Counted from the stretch's first letter, positions 1-8,362 are shown. The stretch: 52,154 bases of DNA from Faecalicatena contorta (GCF_003149105.1 NZ_QGDS01000022.1:1-52154), one strand, 5' to 3'. Translations and numbers: made by a program. Notes: generated by a model not told the origin, from the sequence alone.

Positions 1-215
1 TATCCATTTCTGCGGTTTGTCCCCTCCTTTTCCTGTCGGTCATTACTCTCATAACCCAGATGATCTTTCATTTCTCCCTGAAGCATTGATTCAAACATAG
101 GGCCGAAGATATCTTTCAAAGCATCCTGCATGTCTCCGACGTTTTCCGGTTGGTACTGATTCAGTATTGCCTGTACCAGTGCATCTTTTTTAGGGTCACG
201 TTTTCTTCTTGCCAT
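1..215 (-). CDS. IS256-family transposase, N-terminal part (runs off left edge)
   Basis: Reading the minus strand from ATG at 215 gives 71 residues starting MARRKRDPKKDALVQAIL and containing FESMLQGEMKDHLGY. This matches the start of IS256/Mutator-type transposases, where the phrase 'ML.GE..DHLGY' is a hallmark. The catalytic DDE residues would lie to the left of the window, so intactness cannot be judged. A plausible ribosome site lies just upstream in the minus direction (AGGAAGGATAG). The element abuts the 3' end of the sugar locus that follows and is not obviously part of it. Confidence 0.8.
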   Translation of the reverse strand, partial: MARRKRDPKKDALVQAILNQYQPENVGDMQDALKDIFGPMFESMLQGEMKDHLGYESNDRQEKEGTNRRNG

Positions 216-345
216 AGTAGTTCTATCCTTCCTTTTCTCTGTTGTTTAGTTTAACATATCCTGACAAAAAAACAGAGTGTGAAGTTCATTTTGAACTTAC
301 ACACTCTATCTTACACTCCCTATCGTGCTGTCTATAGTGTGATAA
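216..345. mobile_element. Probable outer end of the IS256-type element, with a large hairpin
   Basis: Between the transposase start and the next gene there is a strong inverted repeat at 274-307: AGAGTGTGAAGTTCA, three Ts, then its near-perfect complement with one extra base. Terminal repeats of such elements usually lie in this position. The matching right end is outside the window, so the exact boundary and any target duplication cannot be fixed. Confidence 0.45.
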
Positions 346-398
346 ATGGCCAGAGGACTTATACCCTCTGGCCTGCTTTGTAAATATAAGAGCTTATA

Positions 399-1085
399 TT
401 ATATAATTCCCCCGTCCCTGATGGCTATAATCCGGCATGGGCATGCTTCGATCCCTGTGATTTTTAAGGGAAGCATAAATACAAGAGTTCTCTCATCCTT
501 GATTTTATCCAGATTTGTCAGTGATTCCACCATGGCGAGGTTGTTATTAAAAATAAGGTTGTGATTTGGCTGGTCGGCCAGGGTAAAGTTTTCAAGGGAA
601 GTTGCGTCAGTTCCGATTGCAATAATTTTCTTTTCTTTAATCAGCCATTCCATAGCATCACATGCAATATAGGGATATGGCTCCCAGTTATCAGTGCGCC
701 AGTTTTTATCCAGTCCGGTATGTAAAAACACGATATCTCCTTCTTTAATTCGCTCGCCATAGGCTTTGAATTCTTCTAAGGTCATACAATCTCCGGCCTT
801 TTTATCTGTGAAATCTAAAACTACAGCTTCCCCAATCAGATTTGTCAATGGAAAATTGGCAGCATTCATTCCGCCTTCTACATGATGAAGCGGAAATTCT
901 ACATGGGTTCCGCAATGTGTGGAAAAGGCAACATCTCCGGTCACATACCATGTCCCGGGACTGTGAGGTTCTCCGCGTTCTCCCAGCAGATCCACATCAT
1001 ATACCCAGGTCTGGAGGTTGAAGGGTTCTTCTCTTGGAACCATACGGTGGCTTAGTTCTACAACTTTGGTAAAATCAACTTTCAT
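399..1085 (-). CDS. Cyclase-family (kynurenine formamidase-like) metal hydrolase
   Basis: The protein is 228 residues long and belongs to the cyclase/KynB-like fold. The signature metal site is visible as H57-C-G-T-H61-V-E63-F-P65-L-H67, the family's HxGTHxDxPxH pattern with Glu for Asp. Family members hydrolyse cyclic or amide substrates (formylkynurenine, isatin, some lactone-like compounds), so the substrate cannot be read from sequence. It is the last gene of a minus-strand set with an FGGY kinase and a split transketolase, 36 bp after the kinase stop, suggesting a role on a sugar-derived ester, lactone or cyclic intermediate rather than tryptophan breakdown. No kynurenine genes are nearby. 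Family call is firm; role is inference. Confidence 0.75.
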   Translation of the reverse strand: MKVDFTKVVELSHRMVPREEPFNLQTWVYDVDLLGERGEPHSPGTWYVTGDVAFSTHCGTHVEFPLHHVEGGMNAANFPLTNLIGEAVVLDFTDKKAGDCMTLEEFKAYGERIKEGDIVFLHTGLDKNWRTDNWEPYPYIACDAMEWLIKEKKIIAIGTDATSLENFTLADQPNHNLIFNNNLAMVESLTNLDKIKDERTLVFMLPLKITGIEACPCRIIAIRDGGII

Positions 1086-1121
1086 AATCGCATTCTCCTT
1101 TTCATTTTCATTCCCTGCAAC

Positions 1122-2660
1122 TTACTGCGGGAGATCTGGCTTGAGCATTCCGGCACGTTTGGACATGGTCTCTTTGAGTTTGAGGTACAGTTCCTTGTAT
1201 AACTCAAAATATTCTTTATATGCCAGGTGATGCTGTTTGTTTGGCAAAACAGCGGGTTTCATTGTAATCCAGGATTCTATCACGCTGTATTCCCTGATGG
1301 ATCCGCTTCCGACCGCCGCCAGAAAAGCATCCCCCAGAGGTGCTTCGATGTCCTGTATTGGAGTATAAACAGGCAGCCCGGTGACATCTGCAAAAATTTG
1401 TTTCCAAAGCTCTGAACGGGCACCGCCTCCAACTAAAACGATTTTTTGAACTGCCAGGGAGCCGCCTGTCATAGATTCTATGATATGAAGCAGGGAATAG
1501 GCAACAGACTCCAGTACTGCCCGGTAAATATGTGCTTTTGTATGTGACAGGGTCAGTCCGAATAATACGCCTGTGGCATTTTCATCCCAGATGGGTGTGC
1601 GTTCTCCCATAAAGTAAGGGAGGAGGACTAGTCCTTCTGCACCTGGGGCAATATTCTGGCGGGCAATGGAAGCCTCCAGTTCCTGGTATGCCAGAAGAGA
1701 GTCAGAATCCATAAACTGAGCGGCAAACCATCTGGGCAGGGCGCCTGCGGTGGAAGCGCCTCCGTAAGTATAGTTGAGCTGCCGGGGAGTGATACAATAA
1801 GGCATGGAAACAAGGGTGGGGTCCTTGAGCTTATCTCCATGCACCAGTCCCCAGTTCAGAGAAGTCCCAAGAACGGCAGCGTTGTCCCCCGGGTGTACAA
1901 TGCCTGCGCTTAACATTGACGCAATACAGTCCACGGTCCCTGTACACATGGCAACGGGATGGTCAAGCCCCAGCTTTCTCTGAAAGTCTTTGTTCAGCAT
2001 TCCGATGACGTCACTGGGATTGTGAAAATCAGAGGGGAGGGCAGAATAAGGGATGTTTAATTTGCTGCACATTTCTTCTGACCAGGAATGAGTATGCTGG
2101 TCGTAGATTCCTCCCATATTTCCGGCAGAACAGTAATCTACACAGAGTTGTCCGGTCATTTTATAGATGATATAACTGTGAATGGGAAGGATGTGTTTTA
2201 TTTTTGCCCAGTTTTCTGGTTCGTTCTTTTGGACCCAGAGAAGCTTTGTGAAACCAAAATAAGAATCTATGCCATTTCCGGTTGTCTTAAATAATAGCTC
2301 TTCACCCAGGGTGCTTCTAATATGGCTGCTTTCCTGTTCTGCGCGGCGGTCCATCCAGATAAGAGGAGGGCGTATGGAGTTCATATGTTCGTCGCACATT
2401 ACTCCCGTTCCGCCATACAAGGCACTGATACAGATAGAGGAAATATCTGTACCTGAGGGAAGCTGTTCAATTACAGAGCGGAGAGTTGAAACGGCTGCCT
2501 CAAGCCATACATCAGGCTCCTGCTCTGCCCAATTGTTATGAAGCTGGATAATAGAATAAGTCTCAGCGGCCTGAGCTAAAATGTTTCCGCTGCTGTCTGC
2601 GGCTACTGCTTTTGTCCCGGATGTTCCAATGTCGCATCCGATAAAGATATGATTACTCAT
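1122..2660 (-). CDS. FGGY-family carbohydrate kinase (xylulokinase-like)
   Basis: This 512-residue protein has the two-domain FGGY kinase layout. The N-terminal phosphate loop is GCDIGTSGTKAVAAD (residues 8-22), the catalytic base is D244 in GTVDCIAS, and the C-terminal ATP site includes LVGGGARSELWKQIFAD. It would phosphorylate a ketose or polyol with ATP in the cytoplasm. The adjacent two-subunit transketolase suggests the product is a ketose phosphate used as transketolase donor, for example xylulose 5-phosphate or apulose 4-phosphate; both are known kinase-transketolase pairs. The C-terminal region (LPYFMGERTPIWDENATG) closely resembles the third FGGY kinase at 23918-25468, so those two are the same subfamily. 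The exact substrate is unknown. Confidence 0.82.
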   Translation of the reverse strand: MSNHIFIGCDIGTSGTKAVAADSSGNILAQAAETYSIIQLHNNWAEQEPDVWLEAAVSTLRSVIEQLPSGTDISSICISALYGGTGVMCDEHMNSIRPPLIWMDRRAEQESSHIRSTLGEELLFKTTGNGIDSYFGFTKLLWVQKNEPENWAKIKHILPIHSYIIYKMTGQLCVDYCSAGNMGGIYDQHTHSWSEEMCSKLNIPYSALPSDFHNPSDVIGMLNKDFQRKLGLDHPVAMCTGTVDCIASMLSAGIVHPGDNAAVLGTSLNWGLVHGDKLKDPTLVSMPYCITPRQLNYTYGGASTAGALPRWFAAQFMDSDSLLAYQELEASIARQNIAPGAEGLVLLPYFMGERTPIWDENATGVLFGLTLSHTKAHIYRAVLESVAYSLLHIIESMTGGSLAVQKIVLVGGGARSELWKQIFADVTGLPVYTPIQDIEAPLGDAFLAAVGSGSIREYSVIESWITMKPAVLPNKQHHLAYKEYFELYKELYLKLKETMSKRAGMLKPDLPQ

Positions 2661-2677
2661 AAGGAAATCCTCCCTGA

Positions 2678-3508
2678 TTAAGAATTTAATTCTTTCATTC
2701 CATTTCTGTAATCTTCTGATGTAGGAGTTTTGCCGTGGAATGCTATTTCGTTTTCCATAAAGGAGACTCCTTTTCCCTTGATGGTGTGGGAAAGAATAGC
2801 GGTTGGAAATCCCTTGCAGGCTCTGGCATTATCCAGTGCTGTGAAAATCTCTGGAAAATCATGCCCGTCTATTTCCAAAGTGTGAAATCCAAAGGCTTCC
2901 CATTTGGTTCTGATATCCAGCATATCCTTTACATTTACAGTTTCTGCATCATTCTGAAGACCATTGATATCCACAAAAACTACAAGATTGTCCAGATGAT
3001 AATGTGAAGCAGTAGATGCAGCTTCCCAGATCTGGCCTTCGTTTAGTTCTCCGTCTCCAATCATACAATAGACTCTTGCATCTATGTTTTGGTAACGCAA
3101 AGCGAGAGCCATTCCATTGGCAGCGGACAGGCCGATTCCCAGGGAACCGCTGGTCATCTCTACCCCTGGTGTTTTGTTCATGTCAGGGTGTCCCTGGAGC
3201 ATGGAATCAATGCGCCGGAAGGAAGTAAGCAGCTTTTCCTTTGGAAAAAATCCTGCGTTTGCCAGCGTGGCATATAGGGCTGGGGCTGTATGCCCCTTGG
3301 AAAGAATAAAACGGTCCCGGGCGGGAGAAGAGGGATTCTTTGGCTCATAGTTCATTTCACCGAAATAGAGGGCGGTCAATATTTCCACCATAGAAAAAGA
3401 GCCGCCCAAATGCCCGGACTGGATATTATAAATCATTTCCAGTATGTCTTTTCGTATAGTGTTTGCTTTTATCTTTAACTCATCTATGTTTCTGCACATC
3501 ATCCTCAC
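2678..3508 (-). CDS. Transketolase, N-terminal (thiamine-diphosphate-binding) subunit
   Basis: About 276 residues, the length of the N-terminal half of a transketolase encoded as two genes. It shows the early histidines SKGHTAPALYA and GHPD, and the thiamine diphosphate/Mg motif GDGELNEGQ ending in DINGLQ. It must pair with the subunit encoded immediately upstream (3509-4444) to form an active site. The gene order is reversed relative to most split transketolases, with the C-terminal half transcribed first. The start is uncertain: GTG at 3508 directly follows the TAG of the partner gene, while ATG at 3502 or 3499 lies just inside; a purine-rich GGTAGGTGAGG serves all three. The product transfers two-carbon units between sugar phosphates. 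Confidence 0.88.
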   Translation of the reverse strand: MRMMCRNIDELKIKANTIRKDILEMIYNIQSGHLGGSFSMVEILTALYFGEMNYEPKNPSSPARDRFILSKGHTAPALYATLANAGFFPKEKLLTSFRRIDSMLQGHPDMNKTPGVEMTSGSLGIGLSAANGMALALRYQNIDARVYCMIGDGELNEGQIWEAASTASHYHLDNLVVFVDINGLQNDAETVNVKDMLDIRTKWEAFGFHTLEIDGHDFPEIFTALDNARACKGFPTAILSHTIKGKGVSFMENEIAFHGKTPTSEDYRNGMKELNS

Positions 3509-4444
3509 CTACCTTTTCATACCAATTGCTCGTTTAGCTGCTGCAATAATATGGTCTGCGGTTAAACCGTATTTTTCGTACAGCTCATACTGGGTACCGG
3601 ACTCTCCAAAATGATCGTTTACACCTACTCTTTGAATCGGAACGGGGCAGATGCCAGACAGATATTCGCAGATGGCTCCGCCCAATCCGCCGATAATACT
3701 GTGGTCTTCTGCTGTGACAAAAGCCCCCGTTTTTCTGGCTTTTTCATACAGCAGAGTTTCCGGAAGAGGCTTGATGGAATACAGATTCAGTACAGAAGCG
3801 TAAATTTTCTCCATCCTCAGAGCAGAGGCAGCAATCAGTGCCTGTTCTGTCATCAGACCGCAGGCTGCAATTGTAACATCTCCGCCGTCTCTTAATATAT
3901 CGGCACCTCCGGGAACAAAACTTTTATCACCGCTGAAAATATCTTCTGCCAAATCCCTGCCCAACCGGAGATAGGCAGGCCCGTTGTGTTTGAGCATTGC
4001 ATGAATGGCTGCTTTTGTCTCTGTGACATCGGCAGCCGCAAACACTTTAAAATTTGGCAGGCTCCGCATAATTGCAATATCTTCCAATGCCTGATGGGTT
4101 GCGCCGTCCTGCCCTACACACAGTCCACTGTGGGTGGCGATAATTTTGACATTGAGGTCTGGATAAGCAATTGCCTGACGGATTTGCTCAAAAGGTTTTT
4201 CGGAGACAAACATGGAAAAACCGACTACTACAGGGATTAATCCTGCAGCGGCCATGCCTGCGGCAGTGCAGAGCATGTCTGCCTCACTGATTCCGAATCC
4301 ATACATACGGTCAGGATAAGCGGCGGTAAAGTCGGTTAATTTAAGTGCCCTTGCTGAATCTGCATTTAAAACAACGAGATTAGGGTAATCTTCGGCATTT
4401 TTCAGTACAGCGTCAATGAGGGTTGCCCGGAATGATTTTTTCAT
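3509..4444 (-). CDS. Transketolase, C-terminal (pyrimidine-domain) subunit
   Basis: The protein has 311 residues and covers the pyrimidine-binding and C-terminal domains of transketolase. The Glu that activates thiamine lies in GFGISEADMLCTAAGMA, followed by the conserved ATHSGLCVGQDGATHQ segment with substrate-binding histidines and LRLGRD. The C-terminal domain has AEDHSIIGGLGGAI. It is the first gene of the minus-strand operon, divergent from the RpiR regulator, and abuts its N-terminal partner with no spacer, which suggests translational coupling. A second, less similar split transketolase pair occurs at 11007-12774, so the two pairs probably serve different pathways rather than being a recent duplication. 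Confidence 0.87.
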   Translation of the reverse strand: MKKSFRATLIDAVLKNAEDYPNLVVLNADSARALKLTDFTAAYPDRMYGFGISEADMLCTAAGMAAAGLIPVVVGFSMFVSEKPFEQIRQAIAYPDLNVKIIATHSGLCVGQDGATHQALEDIAIMRSLPNFKVFAAADVTETKAAIHAMLKHNGPAYLRLGRDLAEDIFSGDKSFVPGGADILRDGGDVTIAACGLMTEQALIAASALRMEKIYASVLNLYSIKPLPETLLYEKARKTGAFVTAEDHSIIGGLGGAICEYLSGICPVPIQRVGVNDHFGESGTQYELYEKYGLTADHIIAAAKRAIGMKR

Positions 4445-4683
4445 TTTGAAGATCCTTTCTAAAAAGTATTTTGTAAAATTAAGTATTTACTCCGAGTATA
4501 TAACAATAAAAGTGGATTGTAAATACTGAAAATTATATAATAAATCACAGAATATAAATGATATAAACTGGCAATATGTCTAATATATATTGATATATGG
4601 GATGTATAAACTCCAAAAACAATGCATTGAAAACGGAGTAAAAAAGTAGGATAATAAAAACGAGAACATAGGATAGGAGACAT
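4445..4683. promoter_or_regulatory. Divergent AT-rich control region between transketolase operon and RpiR gene
   Basis: This 239-bp spacer separates head-to-head transcripts. It is very AT-rich with several TATAAT-like boxes (for example around 4535-4580), but no single -35/-10 pair stands out. A ribosome site AGGAGACAT precedes the RpiR start at 4684. RpiR proteins usually act on the neighbouring divergent promoter, so an operator is expected here; I could not pick one with confidence. Confidence 0.4.
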
Positions 4684-5568
4684 ATGGAAATGAAAGCGAT
4701 TGAGAATGGACGCAATATATTGGCAACCACTGAGTTTCTCCTTCCGAGCCTGACAGCAGCGGAAAAAAGAGTAGCAGAATTTGTACTGGCATCCCCTAAG
4801 GAAGTGATAAAGATGCCGCTGCAAAAGCTTGCAAAAAGGTGCGGGTGCGGAGAAGCTACGATTGTGCGGTTATGCAAAACGGTTGGTGTATCTGGTTATG
4901 CAGAGTTTAAATTGCTGCTTGAGGCACAGCTTTCATATCCTCCGGCAAAGGAAGAATCTGTCCATCTTGGTGCAGACCATGGAATGGGCCAGATTATTGA
5001 GAATGTATTTAAACTAAATATATTAAACTTGAAAAAAACATTGGAAGTTGCTGCGGTGGAGGAGTACGAGAGTGCCTGTGAAGTAATAGCATCAGCAAGA
5101 AAAATCTGCTTTTTTGCCATAGGAGATGCAATGTTTCCGTGCAGTTATGCCAGCCTCCGGTTCAGGAGAATCGGATATGACTGTTATGCGGATAGTGATG
5201 CTGATGTACAGATTGTAAATGCCTGCAATATGGGGGTGGGCGATGTGGCGATTGCGATTTCCCACAGCGGCAGGACGAAACAAGTAGTAGAGTCCATGCG
5301 GATTGCCAGGGAAAGAGGGGCTGTGACAGTGTGCATTACAAAGGCAGGAAAATCTGAACTGACAAAATATTCGGATATTGTTCTGTACAATGTGACTACG
5401 GACACAACCGTGGATAAAGAAATTATTGCCCGCAGGGTTGCAGAACAGGCGATGTTGGATGTAATCTATATGGGTGTACTTCAAAAGATGGAAAACAACT
5501 CTTTTGCAAAATTACAAGAGGTTTCTCAAAATTTAAAAGTAAACAAGATACCCGATAAAAATATGTGA
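4684..5568 (+). CDS. RpiR/MurR-family transcription regulator with SIS sugar-phosphate domain
   Basis: The protein has 294 residues. Residues about 15-90 form the RpiR-type helix-turn-helix (LPSLTAAEKRVAEFVLASP, then LAKRCGCGEATIVRLCKTVG). Residues about 115-265 form the SIS domain, which binds phosphosugars, including ICFFAIGDA and the phosphate-binding AIAISHSGRTKQVVE. Such regulators sense a sugar phosphate made by the pathway they control. Its divergent position next to the kinase/transketolase operon makes that operon the likely target, and it could also influence the LacI-led operon downstream. A 135-bp mobile repeat is inserted shortly after its stop codon. Confidence 0.87.
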   Translation: MEMKAIENGRNILATTEFLLPSLTAAEKRVAEFVLASPKEVIKMPLQKLAKRCGCGEATIVRLCKTVGVSGYAEFKLLLEAQLSYPPAKEESVHLGADHGMGQIIENVFKLNILNLKKTLEVAAVEEYESACEVIASARKICFFAIGDAMFPCSYASLRFRRIGYDCYADSDADVQIVNACNMGVGDVAIAISHSGRTKQVVESMRIARERGAVTVCITKAGKSELTKYSDIVLYNVTTDTTVDKEIIARRVAEQAMLDVIYMGVLQKMENNSFAKLQEVSQNLKVNKIPDKNM

Positions 5569-5594
5569 TGTCAGAATGAGTATGCCGAGACATA

Positions 5595-5745
5595 CTTGGA
5601 TTGTAACTGTTCAGTACAGGATTGTGCATTTACTGCACAGTCCGTGTGAAAACGTTGAACATGTAATAGCAAGCCCCATCGCCAAAGGCGATTTTCATGG
5701 GCTTGCGGCGTATCTGTTCATGGCTCTGAACAGATACCTTGGATT
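5595..5745. mobile_element. MITE-like 135-bp element (5603-5737) with 8-bp target duplication
   Basis: The element runs from GTAACTGTTCAG (5603-5614) to CTGAACAGATAC (5726-5737); these ends are inverted repeats of each other at 11 of 12 positions. It is flanked flush on both sides by CTTGGATT (5595-5602 and 5738-5745), an apparent target-site duplication. The interior folds into three hairpins: TGTGCA/TGCACA (around 5623-5639), a long GCAAGCCC..GGGCTTGC stem enclosing ATCGCC/GGCGAT, and a terminal GTATCTGTTCA/TGAACAGATAC stem. It has no coding capacity. A second copy of the same length lies at 19000-19134. Mobilisation would need a transposase supplied elsewhere. The right flank sits in the leader of the LacI gene. 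Confidence 0.8.
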
Positions 5746-5768
5746 TAGGGCAGGAGGAAAATGAAAGA

Positions 5769-6782
5769 ATGAAATATAAGGCGAAAGATATTGCGAGAGA
5801 GTTGGGGGTGTCTCCGGCAACGGTATCCCTGGTCTTGAACAACAAGCCGGGGGTAGGTGCGGAAAAACGGGAAGAAATCATGAAAAAGATTATGGAGCTG
5901 GATTGCGAATATCTCTTAAAGGATAACGGGTTTAACCGGGGGGATATCGGGTTGGTCATATACAAATGCGGCGGCTCCATTATTGATGAATATCCGTTTT
6001 TTAATTATCTCTCAGAAAGCCTGAACCGTGCTATTGAGAAAAATAATTATACAATGACGATGATGTATCTCGATAAGGATATGCCGTTAAATGAAAGATA
6101 TGTCGCGCTGGAGAATTTTAGGTATGCGGGATATATTGTATATGCGGTTGAGATGTATCCTGAAGATATGGATATCTTCACCAGGCTGAATGTTCCCTGC
6201 GTGTATTTGGATAATCCTTTTCCCAGCCTTGCAGTAGATACGGTGACAGTAGATAATTATCTTGGTATTTACCAGGAATTCGAGTACCTGTATCATATGG
6301 GGCACAGGGAGTTCGGATATATTAAAAGCAAAGTGCCTATCTTATGTTTTGAAGAGCGTATGAATGCATTCGAGGATTGCCTGAGACGCTGGGGGATTAA
6401 GTGCAGGCCGGAGCATGTTATGGAGGTCGGGTACCTGGAATCAGAAACGGAGCGGGATATCGAAGCGTATCTGGAAAAGCAGAAGGATCTGCCGACGGTA
6501 TTTATGGCTGATAATGACCTTCTGGCATGCAGGGCTGTACAGGCGTTTAAAAGAAATGGCATAAAAGTTCCGGATGACGTTTCGGTAGTGGGATTTGACA
6601 ACAGGCCCATATGTTCCTTCACTGAGCCGAAAGTTACTACAGTCCAGCTTCCTGGCGATGAGATGGGGGAAATGGCTGTTGAATTACTGATGCAGAGGCT
6701 GGGAAATAAAAGAAAACATACTGCGAAATATAAATTGGGAACAAAATTAATTATTAATGAAAGTGTAAAAAATCTGGTATAA
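5769..6782 (+). CDS. LacI/GalR-family transcription regulator
   Basis: The start is placed at ATG 5769 because the DNA-binding domain then begins canonically as MKYKAKDIARELGVSPATVS, with AGGAGG at 5752-5757; an in-frame TTG at 5739 would add ten unnatural residues. The helix-turn-helix is followed by the hinge LNNKPGVGAEKREEI and a periplasmic-binding-like effector domain ending in DDVSVVGFDNRPICSFTEPKVTTV. About 337 residues, normal for the family. It precedes the ribose-type transporter operon and is separated from it by a terminator and a strong promoter, so it is probably the local repressor responding to the transported sugar or a derivative. An out-of-frame ATG at 5761 opens only a three-codon reading frame. 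Confidence 0.88.
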   Translation: MKYKAKDIARELGVSPATVSLVLNNKPGVGAEKREEIMKKIMELDCEYLLKDNGFNRGDIGLVIYKCGGSIIDEYPFFNYLSESLNRAIEKNNYTMTMMYLDKDMPLNERYVALENFRYAGYIVYAVEMYPEDMDIFTRLNVPCVYLDNPFPSLAVDTVTVDNYLGIYQEFEYLYHMGHREFGYIKSKVPILCFEERMNAFEDCLRRWGIKCRPEHVMEVGYLESETERDIEAYLEKQKDLPTVFMADNDLLACRAVQAFKRNGIKVPDDVSVVGFDNRPICSFTEPKVTTVQLPGDEMGEMAVELLMQRLGNKRKHTAKYKLGTKLIINESVKNLV

Positions 6783-6804
6783 ACTGGAAAAATGAAAGAT
6801 AAGA

Positions 6805-6850
6805 TAGTATTTTTACTAAAATTAATTTAGTAAAAATACTATTTTTTATT
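6805..6850 (+). terminator. Intrinsic terminator after the LacI gene
   Basis: ATAGTATTTTTACTAAA and its perfect complement form a 17-bp stem around a 5-base loop (6805-6843), followed by a run of six Ts. It lies 22 bp after the LacI stop and isolates the regulator from the transporter operon. Confidence 0.85.
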
Positions 6851-6861
6851 TAAGTTTTAGT

Positions 6862-6940
6862 TGACATACGTGTATAAAGGTGCTATAACTTAGTCATAAA
6901 GTCGAAAAACACGAGGAATTATGTTAAAACTTAGTCAAAG
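6862..6940 (+). promoter_or_regulatory. Sigma-A promoter of the transporter operon with candidate operator repeats
   Basis: TTGACA (6862-6867) and TATAAC (6885-6890) are 17 bp apart, a near-consensus vegetative promoter. A direct repeat AACTTAGTCA occurs at 6888-6897, overlapping the -10 box, and again at 6928-6937, 40 bp downstream; both copies are followed by A-rich sequence ending in AAG. Their position around the start of transcription suits repressor binding, though LacI operators are normally inverted rather than direct repeats. The remaining leader to 7129 (about 190 bp) is AT-rich with no clear riboswitch; ribosome-like GGAGG occurs at about 7057 and the used AAAGGAG lies just before 7130. 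Confidence 0.72.
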
Positions 6941-7129
6941 TGTATATTTTTGAAAGTGATGAATAAATTTTCTGAAAAATAAGAAATAAATAATTTAGTT
7001 ATTATTTATGAAAAATATACTAAAAGAATTCCGAGTGATCAAGAACAAGAGAAAGGAGGAGCGTTTCATAAAAGTTTAATGGCATGTGAAAAGGAAAGAA
7101 TTCAGGTCTAGGGTTGAAAGGAGAAAATT

Positions 7130-8221
7130 ATGAAAAAGAAAGTTGTAAGTGTATTAATGGCAGCAGCTATGGTATTGACTATGGCAGGATGTGGAAGCAA
7201 GGATGACGAAACAGCAGCTCCTGCAGATGATTCGGCAAAAACAGAAGAAACAGCAGAAAAGGCGGAGGGCGCAGAGGGTGCACCAAATGCAGAAGCTCTT
7301 GCAGATCAGAATTTTGACACAAGTTATGAACCGGCAAAAGATGAATATAAGATTTATTGTACATACAAATTAGTTCATGCCTGGTATGACGCTATCGAAG
7401 TTGGCGTAAAAGCGGCCGTAGAAGACTTTGAAGCAAAAGGTGTTACCATTGACTATGAATGGTATGCCCCGGTAGAGCCGGACGCAGTTGACCAGGTGAA
7501 CTCTATTGAAACAGCGGTTGGGCAGGGATATGACCTGGTTGCTGTAGACGTCAACCAGATTGAGACAACAAAACCTGCGGTAGATGCGGCTGTAGATGCA
7601 GGCACGAAAGTCGCTTTGTTTGCATCTTCTGATGTTCCGGATTCCAAGAGATCATTCTTCGTAGGAAACAATGATAACTATGGTGACGGTGCTGCAATTG
7701 CAGAAGCAGTATTTGAAAAGATGGGCGGAAAAGGACAGGTTGCTTTCCTTTCAGGAACAATTGGAGCATCTTCCCATGAACAACGTTTGGAAGCTTTCTA
7801 TGACACTGCAGAGAAATATCCGGACATTGAAGTAGTGGATGACCAGAGAGATAACGACTTCGTAGAAAAGGCAATCGAAATTACAGAAGCCTGGATGCAG
7901 GCATATCCTGACCTTGGCGGTATACTCTGCAACAACATGTCCAATCCTGTTGGCGCATGTCAGGCTGTAAAAGATGCAGGCAAAAGCGGGGAAGTAATCA
8001 TCGGTGGTATGGACCATGACCTTCGTACATTCAACTACCTGGCAGATGGTACATTATATGTTGCGCAGGTTCAGAATTGCTATGACATGGGATACAAATT
8101 AATTTACAATGCTGTTAAAACAATTGATGGTGAAAAAGTTGATGAAGTAACAGATGTTGGTTCTACATCTGTATACCAGGCAGAGGCAGAGACCTATATC
8201 GATATGCTCTTTGGTAAATAA
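7130..8221 (+). CDS. Ribose-type sugar ABC transporter substrate-binding lipoprotein
   Basis: The protein has 363 residues. The signal peptide MKKKVVSVLMAAAMVLTMAGC carries a lipobox with Cys21 as the lipid anchor, followed by an acidic, low-complexity linker (to about residue 60) and a type I periplasmic-binding-protein fold. HAWYDAIEVG, AVGQGYDLVAVDVN and GGILCNNMSNPVGACQAVKDAG fit the RbsB/XylF group. It captures a sugar or polyol outside the membrane for the ATPase and permease that follow. The 3' spacer holds a hairpin, the usual arrangement for making more binding protein than transporter. The specific ligand cannot be read; downstream enzymes point to a polyol or pentose-like substrate. 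Confidence 0.88.
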   Translation: MKKKVVSVLMAAAMVLTMAGCGSKDDETAAPADDSAKTEETAEKAEGAEGAPNAEALADQNFDTSYEPAKDEYKIYCTYKLVHAWYDAIEVGVKAAVEDFEAKGVTIDYEWYAPVEPDAVDQVNSIETAVGQGYDLVAVDVNQIETTKPAVDAAVDAGTKVALFASSDVPDSKRSFFVGNNDNYGDGAAIAEAVFEKMGGKGQVAFLSGTIGASSHEQRLEAFYDTAEKYPDIEVVDDQRDNDFVEKAIEITEAWMQAYPDLGGILCNNMSNPVGACQAVKDAGKSGEVIIGGMDHDLRTFNYLADGTLYVAQVQNCYDMGYKLIYNAVKTIDGEKVDEVTDVGSTSVYQAEAETYIDMLFGK

Positions 8222-8283
8222 AAAGTAAATGGAACAGACCTGAGTTGAAATGACACCACGTGCCGGCCATATGACCGATAATG

Positions 8284-8309
8284 GTATCTGTTCATGGTTC
8301 TGAACAGAT
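8284..8309. repeat. Relic of the MITE-like element's terminal hairpin
   Basis: GTATCTGTTCA, a short loop and TGAACAGAT match the right-end hairpin of the 135-bp elements at 5603-5737 and 19000-19134. The rest of the element is not recognisable upstream, so this is a remnant or an independently kept hairpin within the transporter mRNA. Confidence 0.6.
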
Positions 8310-8323
8310 GCTGATAATGATAG

Positions 8324-8358
8324 AATTCCACGTGATTATACAATGGTCGCGTGGAATT
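8324..8358 (+). terminator. Intercistronic hairpin (attenuator-like) after the binding-protein gene
   Basis: AATTCCACG (8324-8332) pairs with CGTGGAATT (8350-8358) across a 17-base loop, followed by TTAATATAATAG. The U-run is short, so partial termination or protection of the upstream mRNA from 3' decay is more likely than full termination. The ATPase and permease lie downstream with no good promoter of their own seen. Confidence 0.55.
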
Positions 8359-8362
8359 TTAA

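Noticed and set aside
5761..5772. Upstream open reading frame controlling the LacI gene
   Set aside because: ATG 5761 opens only three codons and lies too close to the ribosome site to be used efficiently; probably chance.
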